Shown here: piece after piece, positions 61,753 to 64,000 of the stretch | Numbering within the stretch: the stretch's first letter is position 1 | How the letters are laid out: each line of letters opens with the position of its first letter | Assembly: GCA_964343705.1 (NCBI GenBank) | Contig: CAYFJX010000007.1 | Coordinates: 70,742-134,741 of the forward strand | Reading direction: 5' to 3' | Length of the DNA stretch: 64,000 nt | Source: JAUSFM01 sp964343705 | GTDB taxonomy: Archaea > Nanobdellota > Nanobdellia > Woesearchaeales > UBA12501 | Made by a program: the position numbers and the translations under genes | The notes under the pieces: generated by a model | Told to the model about the DNA's origin: nothing | Seen by the model: only the letters and a program-made list of their open reading frames with translations | Databases searched by the model: none

Positions 61753-63117
61753 ATGAAAATGATACCAAAATTTAGAAGTGATAAAGAGTTATATGAATGG
61801 CTCTCAAGAGATGATTCAGTGAGTAGAATAGACTTGCCAACGAGGTTGGCTGCAATTGATGAGGTAAAAGATTTAGTTGTACTGGGAGATATTAAAAGAT
61901 TATATCGTCCATATACTGGGTTCCCAAAAGGAGCAGGTTCTATTTCAGGGGATATGAAAAAGACATTACACAGTGCAACAAGTAAAAGATTAGCTACTTT
62001 GCAGGATGATTTGCAGAAAAGATTGGATGCAGGAGAGCCATTAGAATCGATAACTAGAGAACAGGATGCAGAAAAAGAATTAGTTGATGGATGGATTCCA
62101 GCTGACCTCGGGAGAGACGGGGCAAGTGATGAGAAAAGAAAACTACTTGCATTGTTTGGTTACCGTGAATTTGATGCCCCGTTGGATTCAAGATCAAGAT
62201 TGGTTAGAGAGATAAGTTGCCCATATGTTTTAAAGAGTATTTGCTTTAGGACAGGTTATGTTCCACCAAGTCAATTTTCAGAAGGGGTTTTTTTACCTGG
62301 AACATTGCCCGAAACAAAACAAAGAATTGAGGAAGGTATTGAAATTGCAAAAACAGGAGTTGCTAAATTATATGAACTTGCAACTAAAGGAGATATGGCT
62401 GCAGTGGAAATACTGGTAGATATTGGTACTACAGAAGGATTCCAAGCCCACCATTTCTTGGAGGATCCACAAACAGTACATCCTGAGTTCAAGGCAGTGG
62501 CTGACGGCTATCTTAAGGAGTTATTTGGAACCGATGATTTGACTACATTGAGTACTGTGATTGGCACTTTTGAAGCAACAGTTGAAAAAATAAGAGAAGA
62601 ATTTAGAGACTCTTTTGGAGATAAAAAATATCTTCGTAAATTTGGATGGAAAAGAGCTGATGAGATTTCCTGCCAAGCTCTTGATAGATGCTATGAACTG
62701 GCAACTGCAGGAGTTTCAGAAGCAAAGCATCTCATTGGATTGTATGCAGTTGAAAAAGGCTCAGAAGCAGTTTTGGAAAAAGCAAGGAGCTTAGTCAAAG
62801 GAATTGACAGAGGTTATAGTGTCTTTGAAGAAGGTTTGGATCTAGAGGTTCGTGTGCATGGGGAGCACCTATCTAAAATAGAGCATTCAGATATCAAGGA
62901 AGGAGATTTAATAAAATGTACACTACCAGATGGAAGCTGGGATTACAGGCTTGTTGAAGGTCGACATGAAAGTAGTGATCCTGCCTATCAAATGCCGACA
63001 GGTATTTGGATGAAAAGCAAGAGAGACATAGGAGGTGCTTGTGCTATAGATAAAGGTTGGAAATACGAAAGAGTTGACCCAGAAGTAGCAGAGAGAGTAG
63101 TTGAATTTTTGAGGTGA
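61753..63117 (+). CDS. hypothetical protein, family not recognised
   Basis: 454 aa from the ATG at 61753, preceded by GGAG (61746-61749); a GTG at 61744 and an ATG at 61759 are alternatives. Mostly helical; no signal peptide or membrane helix. Visible pieces: FRSDKELYEWLSRDDSVSRI at the start, helical-repeat-like stretches (GVAKLYELATKGDMAAVEIL; ALDRCYELATAGVSEAKHLI) reminiscent of Sel1/TPR-like repeats, and a C-terminal part with EGDLIKCTLPDGSWDYRLVE. Its stop is 4 nt before the deformylase ATG, so the two form an operon. Confidence 0.72.
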   Translation: MKMIPKFRSDKELYEWLSRDDSVSRIDLPTRLAAIDEVKDLVVLGDIKRLYRPYTGFPKGAGSISGDMKKTLHSATSKRLATLQDDLQKRLDAGEPLESITREQDAEKELVDGWIPADLGRDGASDEKRKLLALFGYREFDAPLDSRSRLVREISCPYVLKSICFRTGYVPPSQFSEGVFLPGTLPETKQRIEEGIEIAKTGVAKLYELATKGDMAAVEILVDIGTTEGFQAHHFLEDPQTVHPEFKAVADGYLKELFGTDDLTTLSTVIGTFEATVEKIREEFRDSFGDKKYLRKFGWKRADEISCQALDRCYELATAGVSEAKHLIGLYAVEKGSEAVLEKARSLVKGIDRGYSVFEEGLDLEVRVHGEHLSKIEHSDIKEGDLIKCTLPDGSWDYRLVEGRHESSDPAYQMPTGIWMKSKRDIGGACAIDKGWKYERVDPEVAERVVEFLR

Positions 63118-63121
63118 GAAA

Positions 63122-63634
63122 ATGGCAGTAAAACCAATTGTCAAAATAGGAGAAGAACTCTTGCGTAAAGAGTCTCTTCCTATTCTTGATTTTGGAACTA
63201 AAGAATTAAAGCAGTTAGAAGAAGATTTACGAGATACTTTGCTAGCTTTTAGAGAGAAGTATGGATACGGCAGAGGCATTGCTGCTGTTCAGATTGGAAA
63301 GTTGCAGAGAGCGATTTATGTTAAGACAGATATTTTTGAAGGAATGTTAGTAAATCCGAAGATTGTTAAGAAGAGTGAAAAGATGTTTTGGACGTGGGAT
63401 TCTTGCTTTAGTGCAGATATAGCTTTCTTTGTTAAAATATTGAGACATTTTGAAATTGAAGTAGAATATTTTGATAGATTTGGAGAGAAAAAATTCTTGA
63501 GAGCTAAGGGAGATTTATCAGAATTGTTACAGCATGAAATTGATCATTTAGATGGAAAGTTGTTTATTGACTATTTAGATGAAGAAAAAAAGTTGTTGTT
63601 TATGAAAGATGTTTTTGAGAAGTTAGAGAAATAA
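63122..63634 (+). CDS. def: peptide deformylase-like protein
   Basis: 170 aa, normal length for the family. Motif 1 GRGIAAVQIG (usual GxGxAAxQ), motif 2 WDSCFSADIA (usual EGCLS; Cys metal ligand kept, Glu and Gly changed), motif 3 QHEIDHLDGK (HExxH, both His and Glu kept). The enzyme removes formyl from N-terminal Met in bacteria and organelles; archaea do not normally formylate initiator Met. The altered motif 2 resembles other deformylase-like proteins, whose role may differ. Likely transferred from bacteria. Translationally linked to the 454-aa gene, with GAGG-like sequence (GGTGAG) at its start. Confidence 0.88.
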   Translation: MAVKPIVKIGEELLRKESLPILDFGTKELKQLEEDLRDTLLAFREKYGYGRGIAAVQIGKLQRAIYVKTDIFEGMLVNPKIVKKSEKMFWTWDSCFSADIAFFVKILRHFEIEVEYFDRFGEKKFLRAKGDLSELLQHEIDHLDGKLFIDYLDEEKKLLFMKDVFEKLEK

Positions 63635-63670
63635 AAGAGACCCCCATTGTTTTTTAGAAATTGCCCCCTC

Positions 63671-63688
63671 TATTTTTTTTATTTTTTA
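63671..63688 (+). terminator. poly-T tract, probable archaeal terminator after the deformylase gene
   Basis: Two T-runs (8 and 6 T) separated by A, about 40 nt after the stop at 63634. Archaeal transcription often ends in such U-tracts without a hairpin. A further T-run lies at 63649-63655. Confidence 0.5.
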
Positions 63689-63721
63689 GAACTCCCCCTA
63701 TTTTTGATTTTATAGAAGTTT

Positions 63722-63920
63722 GAAACTCCCCCATTAGTTTACAGTTAGTGAAAATTTGGGAGAATGAAATGAACCGCATAGACAATGTTATTGATAGTTA
63801 CGAAGTAATTGTCTTTTTTTGTGTTTTTATCGTCTATGCGAAGCCAAGCCCCATCAAGTGTTCAGGTTACTTTGTCGTTCCCACAAAGGAAAATTAGAGA
63901 TTGGATATAACGATGTTAGG
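63722..63920 (+). repeat. structured intergenic element, copy B
   Basis: Repeats the copy A layout: AACTCCCCC box (63723-63731; another at 63690-63698), AAAATTTGGGAGA, GAACCG, stem CGCATAGAC/GTCTATGCG (63775-63783/63831-63840), AATGTTAT, hairpin AGTTAC-GAA-GTAATT (63796-63810), then TTGGATATAACGATGTTAGG. Stem sequences differ from copy A on both sides, so pairing is kept. The rest of the island, 63635-64000, holds no gene; closing inverted boxes, if any, lie beyond the window. Confidence 0.65.
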
Positions 63921-64000
63921 CTCCCCTGACTTTAGGAAGGGCTCAAAGCTTTAGCTGAGAGAGTCCGAAAAACGCAGTTTTGAGGATTGAGCTTAATTCC

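Noticed and set aside
1..64000. CRISPR arrays, tRNA and rRNA genes
   Set aside because: No regularly spaced direct repeats and no tRNA-like or rRNA-like conserved stretches seen by eye.

Overview
The window looks like a piece of a DPANN-type archaeal genome, probably from the Woesearchaeota/Pacearchaeota side; this is inference. Visible support: most genes have an archaeal TATA box centred 26-31 nt before the start codon, so many transcripts are leaderless. Three proteins carry archaeal class III (prepilin-type) N-termini of the KKRG|QLSTF kind. An Lrp regulator, a LysE exporter and several very large secreted proteins fit as well. I found no tRNA, rRNA or CRISPR array.

Left and centre (1-55.8 kb) form one coherent accessory locus, read here as a pilus-associated secreted effector system. 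The unit is a pilin-like protein of about 360 aa with a C-terminal cadherin/Ig-like domain, followed immediately by a large secreted effector. It occurs three times: 4145-8813 (1183-aa peptidoglycan hydrolase), 9396-18774 (2760-aa mosaic with nucleotidyltransferase-like and kinase-like domains) and 25896-51027 (8008-aa mosaic with about ten kinase-like domains, an HExxH site and a C-terminal phosphoribosyltransferase-like domain). A fourth secreted effector (20146-24636) ends in a putative ADP-ribosyltransferase. A fifth, on the minus strand at the left edge, is a frameshifted paralogue of the peptidoglycan hydrolase, next to a secreted L,D-transpeptidase.

Three large effectors meet a minus-strand gene for a protein with no visible signal peptide, end to end (2-nt gap, or 4-nt overlap of stop codons). 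For the ADP-ribosyltransferase-like effector the opposing gene is an ADP-ribosylglycohydrolase. For the phosphoribosyltransferase-like one it is itself a phosphoribosyltransferase-fold protein. This looks like toxin and immunity. Five minus-strand transcription units (L,D-transpeptidase, three opposing units and a further three-gene operon) share one promoter design: an 18-bp dyad like AACCACTTAYAAGTGGTT placed 11-13 nt upstream of the TATA box. That suggests one common regulator.

Right (55.8-64 kb) is a different, patchwork region: a 5'-truncated Fic gene, a small membrane protein, a BRO-N protein, an AlbA_2/Schlafen-type regulator, a LysE exporter with its Lrp regulator, an unknown 454-aa protein and a peptide deformylase. 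Between these lie gene-free islands of about 300-770 nt. Two of them share a structured element with compensatory base changes in two stems and repeated AACTCCCCC boxes.
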